DNA of 64,000 bases from Rugalucina vietnamica (Eukaryota; Mollusca; Bivalvia; Lucinida; Lucinidae): positions 8,734,214 through 8,798,213 of the forward strand of contig OZ024871.1 of assembly GCA_964017185.1 (NCBI GenBank). Direction: 5' to 3'. Below, piece after piece: positions 24,063 through 37,700 of the stretch (the stretch's first letter is position 1; the number at the start of each line of letters is the position of its first letter). The notes beneath the pieces were generated by a model. That model saw only the letters and a program-made list of their open reading frames with translations, did no database searches and was not told where the DNA came from. The position numbers and the translations under genes are program-made.

Positions 24063-25037
24063 CAACCATCATACATGATTTGACCATGAACTTATCGAAA
24101 CATTTATTAATTTCCACATAATAACCCTGAGCGAAAGTAGAGAACATGTGGTTTCTAAAAATAAATGCGTCATATCATCACTTTTTGTATAAACAGCAGG
24201 AGAGGCTCGAGAACAAAGGTGCGTGATTATTGTGTAGCGTGAAAAAGCATACTCGTTTGGGATCGCACAAATCGGGTTTTGTTGGCAAGACTAAAGATTA
24301 CGCTGGTCGTGATGCTCAGGTCGGGTGTCGCGCTAACGCGCGACACCCTCTGTCATCGTTTTGAGTGACAAGTCCGTTCAATTATCAAATAAACACCTGA
24401 AAAAGTGCTCTGTCTGTGGCTTTTGAAGCTTCAAAAATGGCGGCGGTAAACAGCTGACAGACCTCTGTCAGTGGGCGGAGCATGCCAATGCGCATTGCGC
24501 AGTCGAAAGATTAGCCCGCTTTCCTGGCGAGTTCATTCAAAAGATCATCTTTGATTGGACGATTGGGAGCATGCGCGAGGGTGTTTCCGCGGTCCGTGCG
24601 CGACGCAGTCTCGTGATCTAAACCACACTTTGCACGCAATGGATTATGGGAATTTAGACATACGATGAGTGGGAAGAAAGCAAAGTACTCCGCATATATT
24701 TTCAATATGCCGCGACAGGGTTGCACCCAATTATACAGGGCGCGGCCATTTAATGAATCAGTCCGAGTCCTTCGGTTCTTTTCCTTATCCTTTTGACAGA
24801 CACTTTCTTGGAGCCTAAGTACAACGTATAACGTGCAACCTAAAGGATGCACGTATTACATATGCTGTCCTCAGTGTCATTCCATTGAAAAACCTGATGT
24901 CATCTGAGTTAATTGATCTGATTTCTAATGACAGACGTTTTTTTGCATGTGATGGTATACAAATGACAACAGCACAGATAATCGCATTAGATTTACCCAT
25001 GTGAAAAAGACCTCCTTTCTTTTAGTTTCTCTTTTCT
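24060..25037. other. 3' flank of TMEM104, CpG-richer segment
   Basis: This is the presumed 3'UTR and downstream region. A more CpG-rich stretch lies at about 24220-24730 and contains a strong GC hairpin (24315-24347). An open minus-strand frame here has no recognisable domain. An ATTAAA-like hexamer occurs near 24750 on the minus strand, but no poly(A) site can be assigned with confidence. Confidence 0.3.
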
Positions 25038-25798
25038 CTATTTCCTTGATATAATATGGTTTACAGTGACAAAACCTATTGCAGCAAATGCCCATATACA
25101 CACAATTAATATCCACACTATTCCCCTAAACGGTGAGGAATGTATATTTGGCTCTATAAACAGTGAAGACACCTGTTTCCGTGAGCAGTATACCAGGAGT
25201 GCTGGGATGATGTACTGGATCCCGGCCCCAGCGTACGACCCCGTGATCCCTACCAGAAACTCCACCTCATCGGTAATCAGGGCAACGATCATGGGCGGGA
25301 CTATCGCCAGTAGTGGGAACACGATCCTGTCAACCGACCAGCTGTATGGCTTCTCTGGGTTGTAACCTATTGCTTTCAAATTGTTCCGCAAGGTTATGCT
25401 GATAATTGGAAAATTTGTACTTAAGGTAAACACTGGAAATAAGGCTAAGAAGTACTGAATAAATTTCACACTTGTAATGGATTTCGAGCTATCACACTCA
25501 TCTGGTAAAAAGTTCAATGTATAGACATCTTCGAGTTTGTTGAAGGCGTATATTCCAGTGAACGCTAGCAGCATGTAGAACAGCAATATGAGGACATAGT
25601 CGGCAGCTAGAAGCTTGAACAACTTTGATTTATCCCTGATAGGGGTGACCAGCGACGGCAATGAGTGATGACACATGAAGGAGTACACACACACACCAAA
25701 CAAGTTGGGTATTCCATCCAATTGGGCAGCCGCTGGGTGACCTTCACCTTCGTTCTTAGCCAATCTCATCACAGCTAGGACTACCATCATACTGAATG
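25038..25798 (-). CDS. TMEM104: TMEM104 exon 10 (last coding exon, stop codon)
   Basis: The 761-nt terminal exon holds the C-terminal half. The acceptor AG is at 25800-25799 (the open frame continues into the intron, so the first Met in this frame is not a start). Visible blocks are GVCVYSFMCHHSLPSLVTPI, DYVLILLFYMLLAFTGIYAF, YTLNFLPDEC, FPVFTLSTNFPIISITLRNN, VDRIVFPLLAIVPPMIVALI, VGITGSYAGAGIQYIIPALL and a final transmembrane helix. The stop TAG is at 25040-25038. About five hydrophobic segments are evident. Confidence 0.97.
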
Positions 25799-28700
25799 CT
25801 GAAATATGATTCAAACAAACAAACAAAAAAATGAAAAACTTTGTATTTGAATTTTTTTTTGAATTGTTGCTTTACCTCTTAGTCAACAGCTAAGGTCATG
25901 TCGGGACGTTGCCTCCATTTTATGGGACCTTTACCCAAAATGAAGTTGTCATGACATTCAACAAGTGCTTGTAATATGACCATCCAACTAAGCCAGAAAA
26001 GGCTTATACGTATGAATGGTTTGACTTTTCCTGGGCAGGCACAGACCTGAGCAGTTAACCAGTAATCTGATGGTCAGTCAGTAGTGAATAAGCTTTGCCT
26101 GGAGGCACAAGCAGCCCATCTATTTCTTTAGGCCCAAAAATGAAAAACAAACATGGATCTTTTAATAGATAATATCTCACTGGTCCCTGATTGTTTGTTT
26201 GATTGATTTAATGATTTAGCGTCCCAGTCAACAGCTATGGCTCCTAATTGGATTTCTGTGGTATTTTGTGTTTTACTTTGTGTGAAAACTTTTCTTTGGA
26301 ATTTCCAACCAGATTTGACACAAGATGACATGAAGTATAGCAACTGAAGATGGTTAGAGGCCTGAAAACATGTACTAATCAGCTTCCAACCATATATGGA
26401 AGGTGGAAATTCTTATCTATCCCTGGTTGTCTGGCACTGCTTTTTCGTGTCTGTTTTTTTTTAAAAATTGGTTGTATAGGACGTCATGTAACTAAGATGG
26501 TCTTCAAGCGCACACATCAGGACCACATCAGAAACAATCTATTTCAAAATGGCCGACCTGACTGCAGTGTTATGTCAATGTAAATGTTATGAAATTTAAG
26601 CGTTGTCGCATTACGGCATGCAAGAAAAAGAATCTGTCATGTGTGTAAAGTAGGGATAAACAAATCTGTCCCTTGGGTCACAGTTTGGCATCACTCCGCT
26701 AGCCTAGTGATGCCAAAGTGACCCTCACAACAGATTTGTCTATCCATCCCTGGCAGTCATGAACGGTTCTAATATTCTGATGTTGAAAGCCTATCTAGAC
26801 GTTTACCTACCTATCCATCTAGAAGCTGTTGTTATTAGCTGTAGATATTTAGTTTTCTGTACATTGAAGAAACTAAACCAACCAAGAGTCACAAAAAACA
26901 CAGCCTGAAATATACATCAAACTAACTGGGCCCAGTTGTTCGAAACATTGTTAGCTTAAGGCTGTCGTTAAGCCCTCATTTTGTTAGCTATATATCAACT
27001 TCAAAAGTAAATACACTGTTATTTTTGGTTGAAAAAATGTGAGAATCCTTTGCAATGCAAAGATTCTCACATTTTTTCAACAAAAAATAACAGTGTATTT
27101 GTAATATTGCTATTTGAAATTTTAACAAATTGTTAACTAACCACATCGTTAATTTTGAACAACTGGCCCCTGAAGTTCAAGGTACCAAGTTGTGGATTAT
27201 GTTTAATCAAGTATATACCTATGGATGTTCTGTGGAAGAGAGTTAAGGTCATGGGTGTTGTAAAAAAAGCCACCCAAGATTTTTTTTATATTTTCTGCAT
27301 TAAATGCTACCCCACTGGAATATATACAATAACGGCTATCACAGGACAGCGTGATCAACTGCTTCTGGCCTTTGTCAAACATTAGGGCAAACTCGACTTG
27401 GAACCCACAGCATCATGCTCTTACATCTTTTTGCCTTGCACGGCAAAATCACTGAATCATGAAATTAGGCCACACTCTGCTACAGTGACCTAAGATTACT
27501 TTGGAGTCAAAGGTCGGGTCAAACTCACTCATACTGCGAAAGAAGTAGGATCATATACTGAGTGATGGGATATAAGGCAAACTCACTGAACCGTGAAATT
27601 AGGTCACCGTGACCTAGGATTACTAAAGGATCAGAAGTCTGGCCATATGCAAACATATTGTGAAAGAAGTTTGTTGATATATCAATTGAGTGCCAGTAAC
27701 CTCTAAGTACTTTAGGCATACTCACTTATAACCTGAAACACTAGTTTGTGTCAGACCTAGTCATACACTTAAATTGTTGGTTTTCTCATGCAAAGGCTCA
27801 TTTTCAATGTCCACACATACAGACTATTTGAACAGCATCATGAGAAAAACCAGTTTTTGGGGTTTCCAACCAGGTCTGACACAAATTGGACTGTACAGTC
27901 ACAGTCACAGAAGGCTATTCATATTTGTGTAGAGAAAACAAAGACACTTATTAGCTGTGAAGTTACTGCATAGCTGATCTGCATCATTTTTTTTATTTAT
28001 TTTTTTTTGCATATGCAAAAATCTGATTATCTCATGCTATGGTTCATTTAATAAGCATGACATACCACAAAGATCCTATAGCTGTTCTTCCTGTTGATGG
28101 AACTCCCTGTCCAGCAGGGGTCACTCTCTACCAGGGTTCTGTTACAGGTACCACCTGACGTGTTCTGTGGAGGTAGTTTGTATGTACTGGAATAAAAAAT
28201 GGAGCCCCGTCACCATAGGAGCCACGACGCGAGAAAACCGGTCTTCGGGGGTTTCTGACAAGGTCTGTACAGTCACAGAAGAAAGCTAGACTCTTGAAAT
28301 ACTTGGTATAGGTAGAAGAGGAATTGTACTATCCGTGTAGCAAAAACAAAGGCGCTGAAGTGACTGTGAAGCTGATCTGCGCATTTGTTTTCGCATAGGC
28401 AAAATCCAGTTTTCTCATGACGTGGCTCATAGAAAAAAATGTCTCAAGGGTTTCTGACCATATCCGACACCAAGTGGCCTGTGTGGTAATGGAAGAAATC
28501 TTAAAATTTGAAATTTAGACTGATGGTTTCACCATCCAAGAAGTGAAAACAAAGGCCTTGATCAGCTGTGCATTAACTACACAGTTGGTATATATACTTT
28601 TTCACATTTGCAAAATGTCAGTTTTCTGGGTGTGGTGTGTCTACCTTGTAGTCTTGTACCCACAATCTATGACTTGATATAGGAGCCGCCGCATGGGAAA

Positions 28701-31700
28701 ACCAACAATCTGCATAGGCGAAAACAAAGGCGCAGATCAGCTTCACAGTAACTGCGAAGCTGATCAGTACCTTTGTTTTCGCTACACGGATAGTACAATT
28801 CCTCTACTTTCTATATCCAAGATTTCCAGCCTCTAACCATCTTCCGTGACTGTACAGCTCGGTTTGTGTCGGACCTGGTCAGAACCCAAATTGTTGGTTT
28901 TCTCATGCACAGGCTCATATGATATAGGTGTGAGAGCTGATGAGAATGTGTCTGATTCTGATTGATGTACTTTTTTATCCCATATTTGAAGAATGGGTTT
29001 TCCAATCATTATCATTTGGGTGAGTCCATTCTAATTTTGGGGGGCTTTAAAACTTTATTCTATTTTTTGACGAACAGAATAGCCCCAGATGGGACGACGC
29101 GTTCTGCAGCATCACATCTGGGTCTATTCTGTTTGCCTATGTCCCATAAAAGGGACGACAGGTTTAAATGAGTTAATAGGCGAGACGCTAGATTCTGTAT
29201 CTACCGTATTTAACGAAATCGCACAACACCCTCCACATACTTTGTTTGCAGTATGCAATTGGTCTATTGGTCATCCTAGATGAGTTCTAGGCACGTTGTC
29301 GCCCCGGCAAGTGGTGCACAATATTTCTGTAGCTCGTTACATAAGTTACATGTTCAAAATATATTTGTATCAACAAAATAGCGAAACCTACTATGCTCCG
29401 ACCATTTAAATCATGCAACAACACTAATCATATCACATACTAGAACAATTTAACAGACATGCTTTATGATCTTTAAAAGTTGAAATAAGACATTATACGG
29501 TGTTACAAACGTTATTTCTACATCTATGGCGTGAAAATAGGGGTTTGGGTTCAAAAACGTTTTTGTTTTTGGCATTTCTCTCTTCATATTCCAAAAACGA
29601 TAGGTCCTTTATTACTAAACAATAGTTCAACTTGGCTACTACACAAAATCATATATTTATATCAAATATTTAATGTATTTTATTTAAATAATTTAACATT
29701 TCCTAAGGGTACCGCCATATGCTGTAACATTTGAAAAGTAGGCGTTTCAACAAAAATATCAAACTGAATGACTGTTATATGTATGTGTAAATCATTTAGT
29801 TCTATTTTACACACCCTATGATAAATACATGTTTAGTGTGCTAAAATACACAGCCTGTGACTTGCAAGTATGCTCATGGTAACATATGTAACACCTTAAA
29901 GTTCAAACATGGGTAGATTTCATTTTGGTGATTATAAATGTATATATAGTGAGGCGCTTCATGCGAAAACCAGATTCTTCCTATATGAAAACAAAGATGC
30001 AGTTACTGCACAGCTGATCAGCACACTTGTTTACTCAGCACAGATAATTCAAGCTTCTTCTTAAATCCGAAATTTCAAGCGTCTAAATTCTGTGACTGTG
30101 TAGAAGGAATATTGTCGGAAGAGGGGTTTTCGCGCGCTGCGGCTCACGTGAAAGTGGTCTCACATTATTATCTGCAAAGGTTTTTGCACAGAACACAGTA
30201 AGGCGTTTGGAATATGTTGACCCACTGGTGACTTGTCAGTATACTCATGGTAACTTATGTAACACCTTTTTCATATAGGGCACTGTAAGGTATATATTAT
30301 GAGTTGGTGACCCATCGTTAAAGCGTCCGCTCCTGATTGCGAGTTTGTGTTGTTCGACATATTCGGTGCCATGTTGTATCCTTGAACAGGATCCACGATC
30401 CACGATGAATCTTTCACATATGCGAACTTAATGACTTAGGAAGACAAAGACTTCGCAAATATCACACTGACAGATATTATCCTCAAACTCCTAGACCCAT
30501 TTATTTTATACTATATGTGGCATTCCTTACAGCTTGTGTGCGCTTTTCGAAACTTTTGATTTGGCGTAGTGTTTGATATATACCTGTAGAGTAAATCCAT
30601 CAGATCGGATGAACGAGAAAGAAGGACATTATCTAGCCCTGCGACACCAGTTCCCCGGGAGTGGCAAAATCCAACGTAAAGCAGTAATAACACAAAATGT
30701 GAATTTCTTGAGGGCCCTCGGTGTGAAATCCGAACATAGAACAGGATATTCAAACAACGTGTATTCGTTTTTACATTTCTTGCCAGGGATGACGTAACTG
30801 TACTTTAGACAATGAAGACTCAGAATGCTTCTGACGGTACAATCATCTGAATCAGATGTCTTGGTTTTTGCTGTCTATTCTAGCCAAATGATTGCAATAC
30901 ATTATGGTTCCACGCTGGAAATCCTGAAAAAGCACGATACTAGCAGTCTGTCGTTTTGAGCAAGCCTTGATGTCCTTGTGAGACTCTCGACCATACCACA
31001 TCTTCAAGAAAATAGAAGTTATGACTACACAATAAGGCAATTTAGGTGAGACTCCACACAATGGCATTGGTAAAACGAAAGCTTGGAATGTTGCTGAGAA
31101 AAGCGGGCAATCACAAACTATCTTGTGCAAACAGACGATAACACTCCCCACAGCACATAAGAAGGTGTACGAAAAACCATTTGCCGATTCTGTTCATCTA
31201 CTGGGCAATCTGGTTCAAGTGTAAACAGTGTCCGTCACTTGTTCTGTTGCCATTAGCGCTACACAAATGTACCACCAAAGCATGGTCGTTTGATGACACA
31301 TTTATAACGTGAAAATAGTTAGCAGAAATGCTCAACCGCATCAGCCTAAGCAGAATCCCTCAGAAGGTCGGACGGGTGGGAATATGGGCCCCGCTCATCG
31401 GGTCCTTAAGAAATAGATGGGCTTCTTTTGCCTCAAGGCATAGCTTATACGCTACTTACTGACCATCTTATTACTGGTTAACCGCTCAGGTCTGAGCCTG
31501 ACCAGGAAAAGTGTTTTAAAATCAAACCATCCATACGTATAAGCCGTAGTGGCTTACTTGGGTGGTTATATTTAAAGCATTGTTTTGATGTCATGGCATC
31601 CGATTTTCGGGCAAAAGTCCCATAAATTGGAGTCAACGTCTCAATATGACAATAGCTGTTGACTAGGCTGTTAAGTATCAACTCAAAATCAAACAAAACA

Positions 31701-34700
31701 ACCCCATCAGGCAGTGTCTGGAACATCAATGGTACTTATATTGAAGCAGTGCTCATGACCAAGGACTGAACAATTTTTGTTCCGTTTAACGTCTCTTTCA
31801 ATATTATTTCAGCTCATATGAGACGGGCCAACCGGTAGGTGGGGCGAAAACTTGAGAACCCCGAGAGAAAAAAACCTGGCACACGCGCAAGCAGAACTTG
31901 GCTTGTCTCACATGTGCCCCGAACCCAGACAAAATGAACGAGCATGCGCAGAGTTGTGCTTTTGTCTGGCCGGCGAGTCATTTCATTATCCGGAAATCGG
32001 AAAACAATCTTAAGGTGACGATTATTATATCTTTTTACTTGTTGTTTTCCTTAGGTTTTAACACCTAAACTTTTAAGCGAAAAATGTGTTTCATACGTTA
32101 CCATTAAATCGCCCGTCACCCGCATTGATATTTGCTTACTAATATTGGCAAGCTTTGTAAAATGTAACTTAAGAAATAGTGACCGACGGTATTGATAATG
32201 TCATTTCATAACACTGGATACTAACAATATTATGGTGTAAAACATGCTTTGGGATTTTGTGGTTTGGGTGTGCGCGCTTTAAGTTCACTGACAACCGGAT
32301 TACACTCTTGACTATTTACTTTATCTTATATGATTTCTAAATTAGTGCTAAATCATAATTACATACAGCGATGAGCATTTTATCGGCATTAAAATCATTA
32401 AAACTGATTTTTGATATTTAATAATTATATGTTACATACGTTACGATATTTACCAATCAATTACACATTTCTGGCAAAGCAGCGAGCATTCAACTTAAAG
32501 AAGGCATATAATTTTATGTTATTGATCTACAACAAGATGATTGTATATTTTTTTTTCTTCTTTTCTTCAAACTTAACTGTTCATAGTTGACTTTGAACAC
32601 TTTATTCTTTCATAATCTGAAGTGAGCTACTGTGGACTATATGCAATAACTTTCGACTAAGGAATGACATAATGATTAGATTTTTCAGGTTTGTAAAAGA
32701 AAAGGAATAAGTGTTTTTAGACCAGTGTATCTAAAATATAATTTGCAAAGAAAAGTATATTAAAATAGCTTACTGTTCTGTAATTAAACTCTGAACAGTC
32801 TGTTTTGAAAATGTAACATACGTAACACAATTGATGCATATATGTGATTAAAAGTATCAACACATGTGCCAGTAACATTCTTTCATCAGATGACATTAAT
32901 ATATTTAGGTTTGGAATTTATTTTAGAGATTCATAGTGCATTTTTCAAACTTAGAGTATATTTCTGTTTTGGAATTGGTAACATACGACGTGCGTAACGG
33001 CTTCTGGAGGGCAAATGCACCATACCATTGGGCGACAACGTGCATGGAAAATCTTTATATTGATCAACTAAGCCACCCGTAGTGTATTAAAAGTAAAATT
33101 CGCAAAGAAAAGTATATTAAAATAGCTGACTGTTCTGTAATTAACATTTACACAGGCTGTTTTGAGAATGTAACATACGTAACACCATTGATGCATGAAA
33201 ATGATTAAATATATCAATATATGTGCCCGTAACATTCATTCATCAGATGATATGGATACATTTAGGTTTGGAATGTAGATTAGAGATTCATAGTGTATTT
33301 TACAAACTTAGAGCACATTTCTGGTTTGAATGGGTAACATACGTAACGGCTTCTGGAGGACAGATGCACCATATCACAAGGCGACAACGTGCCTAGAAGC
33401 TCTTTATATTGACCAAAGAAGCCACCCATAGTATCAAACCTAGTATGTGGAGGGTGTTGTGCGAAACGAAAAATTTCCCTACCCACCGTCTCCTCTATAA
33501 GGTTTAACCTGAAGCTTGGTTTGTTCTGAAGCTATTCTGAGGCAACTTTATCATATGAGCCACGTCACGAGAAAACCGGCTACCAGGTCCGACACAAAAT
33601 GGTCTTTACAGCCACAAAAGCATGCTAAAAAATTTAAAATTCCAGATTTAAGAAAAGGAGAAAGTGTAGTATCCAAGTACTGAAAACAAAGGTGATCAGT
33701 AGATCAGTTACTGCACAGCTGATCTACGCCTTTGTTTTCACATACCATATTCATTCTAATTAGCACACATGGTCCAATAAGCACACACACCGATCGTTTC
33801 CGAAAAACACATGCATAAGCGCACACTGCTCGAATAGTGTATTGCTATGCTACACCAGTTCTACACATTAATACCGCATTAGACGCATTACAATAACCTT
33901 AAATGATCAAAATACTACTTCGCAACAATTCGAACACTTAAATGACATCTCTACTGATAGATTTGACTGCATGGTTATTTCTGCATTTTGATGTGTAGTT
34001 TTCGCTTTAATATTAGAACGATATTTTGTTACCTTAACTTTTATTTATTTTGAAAAGTTAAGCGCACTGTGCACTAATTAGAATGAATATGGCAAAAATC
34101 CAGTTTTCTCATGATGCGTCTCATACCAGAAACCATGGAAAAAAGGGAGCACAACGGCCTAGTGGTTAAAGCATATGACTCAGAACTAAATGGTCCTGGG
34201 TTTTTACACCACATGGTTCCAGACCATGTCCTTCAGCTAGACAGATTCACATCCAGCAGTACTATTCAATTGACTCCTCCGCCAGGAAGGTAAAACCACG
34301 CCCATCCCAATTTCCTCAGACAAACATTGTGTTTTGCACCTATATTTACCTGTAAAAAACGTGTTGGTTTGTTTGTCTAACTCCTTGTGGTCTAATCGTC
34401 ATTGACCTTTAGCAATTGTTCTGATTTGAATGGTCAATTTAAAAATGAATATTTATGATGGGTGGTTTGACGGAGGACTCAATTCTGAGAAAGTGGTGAC
34501 TCCATCCCAATATGACAAAAAACTGTTGAATGGGACATTAAACCACAAAACAAGTAAACAGTGGACATTACCAGGCAACATCCCTGATAGACTTTGGCAC
34601 TGCTGCAGCATAAATAGCCAGGTCACCATAGAGGTATATCACTATACATAGGTTGAACAACAGAACACCAACTGAAACACAGATAAGCCATCACGTGAAA

Positions 34701-37700
34701 AAAACAGAGGACCAATGGTCCTATAAACGCTCACCTGAGATCTGGGATATGTGACTTAAGTTGACCTTGCCATAAAATGGGTCAAGGTCATCCCAGGGTC
34801 ATGATTTATATAAACTTTATAAAGCTCTATTGCCTGATGCTTCATGCCAAGTTTCAAAATCATAGGCCTTCTGGTTCTGGAGAAAAAGATTTTTTAAGGT
34901 TTTTGCTATTTATAGCCATGGCAGCCATCTTGGTCATGTGACCTTGACCTTTGATATAAATTTTCATTCCCTCTTCCTAACAATGCTCCACTTAAAGTTT
35001 GGCTTTTATTGGTATAGAGGTTTCAGAGAAGTAGGTGTTTGAATATTATGGTCATATACATGTATACAGCCCCAGGGCAGGGACAGACAACCTCCTGGGG
35101 TCAATTTTTTTTCCATAAACATAAATTTTCTGTCCATTTGCATACTCCCAGCAAGTTTCCTCCATTTAATTCCATTTTACTATTTTTTTCCCAATCGAAT
35201 GCATTAGTGAACTATGTTGACCTTGCCGTAAAATAGGTCAAGGTCATCCCAGGGTCATGATTTATACAAACTTTGTAGAGCTCCATTGCCTGCTGCTTCA
35301 TGCAAAGTTTCAAAATCATAGGCCTTCTGGTTCTGGAGAAGAAGATTTTTAAAGGTTTTTGCTATTTATAGCCATGGCGGCCATCTTGGTCATGTGACCT
35401 TGACCATTTATACAAACTTGCATTTCCTCTTTCTAAGGATGCTCCACATAAAGTTTGGCTTTGATTGGCCAAGCGGTTTCAGAGAAGAAGGTGTTTGACT
35501 ATTATGGTCATATACATGTATATAGCCCCGGGGCAGGGGCAGACAACCCGCTGGGCCCAAAATATTTTCCTAAACATAAATTTTCTGTCCATTTGCTCAT
35601 TCCTAGCAAGTTTTTTGCCATTAAATGAAATTTTACTATTTTTCCCATTCAAATGCATGGGTGTCCTAAGTTGACCTTGCCGTAAAAAAAGGTCAAGGTA
35701 ATCCCATGGTCATGATTTATATAGACTTTGTAGAGCTCCAGTGCCTGATGCTTCACACCAAGTTTCAAAATCATTGGCCTTCTGGTTCTGGAGAAGAAGA
35801 TTTTTAAAGGTTTTTTCTATTATAGCCATGGCGGCCATCTTGGTCATGTGACCTCGACCATTTATATACACTTTCTTTCCCCCTTCCCAAGGATGCTCCA
35901 TATGAAGTTTGGCTTTGATTGGCCAAGCTGTTTCAGGGGATAAGATGTTTCATTATTATGGAAATATACATGTATATAGCCCCGGGGCAGGGGCAGACAA
36001 CCCCCCAGGGGTAAAATTTTCCATTAACATTAATCTTCTGTCCAATTTGCCTATTCCCAGTACATTTTACCCATTAAAATAACATTTTACTATTTTTTCC
36101 CATTCAAATGCATTGGCGACCTAAGTTGACCTTGCCGTAAAATAGGTCAAGGTCATCCTAGGGTCATGATTTATATAAACTATGATGGGCCCATGTCCCC
36201 AATGCTACATACCAAGTTTCATGGAAATCGGCCCACTGGTTCTGGAGAAGAAGATTTTTAAAGGTTTTTGCTATTTATAGCCATGGCGGCCATCTTGTTC
36301 ATGTGACCTGGACCATTTATATAAACTTTCGTTCCCCCTTCCTAAGGATGCTCCACATGAAGTTTGGCTTTGATTGGCCAGAGGAGAAGATCTTTGAAAT
36401 TGTGAACGACGGACGGACGGACGACGGACGGACTACGGAGCATGGGTATACTATAAGCTCGGCTCAGGTGAGCTAAAAACAACAATCTGAGTTTCTCACA
36501 CAAACTGTCTGTAGTAACCCTGTAGCAAAAACAAAGGCGCTGATCAGCTGTGCAGTTACTTATTTGTTTATGCATATGCAAATTGCTGGTTTTCTGGTGC
36601 ATTGACTCATATTATAAGCCTTCGCATGGAAAAAAAACAAACAATCTGAGTCTGACACAAAATGAACTGTACAATCATTTGTACTGTGTAGCCAAAACAA
36701 AGGTGATGATCAATTCTACTTCTTTTAAAATCTGAATATTTAACTGTGAAAACTCAATAGAAAACCATACATCACGATTACAAACCCACTTTTGTTCATC
36801 TTTACAAAAAGTCACTGTATTTTACTCAACAAAATTGGTTTCAAGGGGGTATACTTTTCATGGACATGTTTCCCCGATGTTCATGTCATTAAAACTGTTT
36901 CCTCAAGATAAAAGGAACTGGCAAACTTACTTTTATTGAAGAACAGAGAAGCCATCTGGCCCTGAAAGTACATATTTCATTATTTTAATTAACCCATATT
37001 TGACGAATGGATTCTCCCATCATTATCAGTTGGGTGAATCCACTTTCATTTTAGGGGTGTTAGGAATGATTTTTATTTTTTATCTAATTTTTCGATGAAA
37101 TTTCTCTGTGCAAACAGAATAGCCCCATGTGGCGTCCCATCTGGTGCTATGCTGTTTGCTTATGTCCCACATAAAGGACGCCAGGCTTAAATGAGTTAAC
37201 ATGCACTAAACAAATCATTTCAATATTTTCAGCTATCCAAATCATAATGATTGCAATGTCTTCTGCTTTATTTGCAAAATATCAGCTAAACAAATCATTG
37301 CAATATTTTCGTCCATACAAATCATTACATTATAACACTGAAATTCAGCTAGACAAATCGAAATTTTTTCAGCTATACAAATCACTGCAATACTTTATAT
37401 GAATCATTGCAATATTTTCAGCTACATGTATAGGAATTAAAGCAAAACATTCAGCTATATACAAATCATTGAAATATTTTCAGCTACATGTATAGGAATT
37501 TAATCAAAACATTCAGCTATATACAAATCATTGCAATATTTTCAGCTACATGTATATATGAATTCAATCAAAACATTCAGCTATATACAAATCATTGCAA
37601 TATTTTCAGCTACATGTATATATGAATTAAAGCAAAACATTCAGCTATACAAATCATTGCATAATATTTTCAGCTATATTAATGGAAGGCATTTAACAGA

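Larger units (their letters stand above)
29177..33497. mobile_element. 4.3-kb element with ~170-bp inverted repeats
   Basis: The left end TAGGCGAGACGCTAGATTCT pairs with the right end (reverse complement TAGAGGAGACGGTGGGTAGG). Both continue with 'cgcacaacaccctccacata', a degenerate segment, 'ctaggcacgttgtcgcc' and a GTTACGTATGTTAC-like motif. A 3-bp TAA flanks both sides. The GTAACATACGTAAC motif recurs through the right half, with a ~390-bp segment tandemly duplicated at about 32690-33420. Minus-strand ORFs at 30511-30753 and 30852-31151 match no family I know. Several SINEs and a MITE are nested inside. Confidence 0.6.

Noticed and set aside
30511-31151. Two minus-strand ORFs (80 and 99 codons) as a possible host gene
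   Set aside because: No recognisable domain, no convincing splice structure, and they lie inside a large inverted-repeat element; left unassigned.
37205-37690. Repeats with regular spacing considered as a CRISPR-like array
   Set aside because: No constant repeat with unique spacers: the whole unit is repeated and diverged, and the DNA is from an animal.
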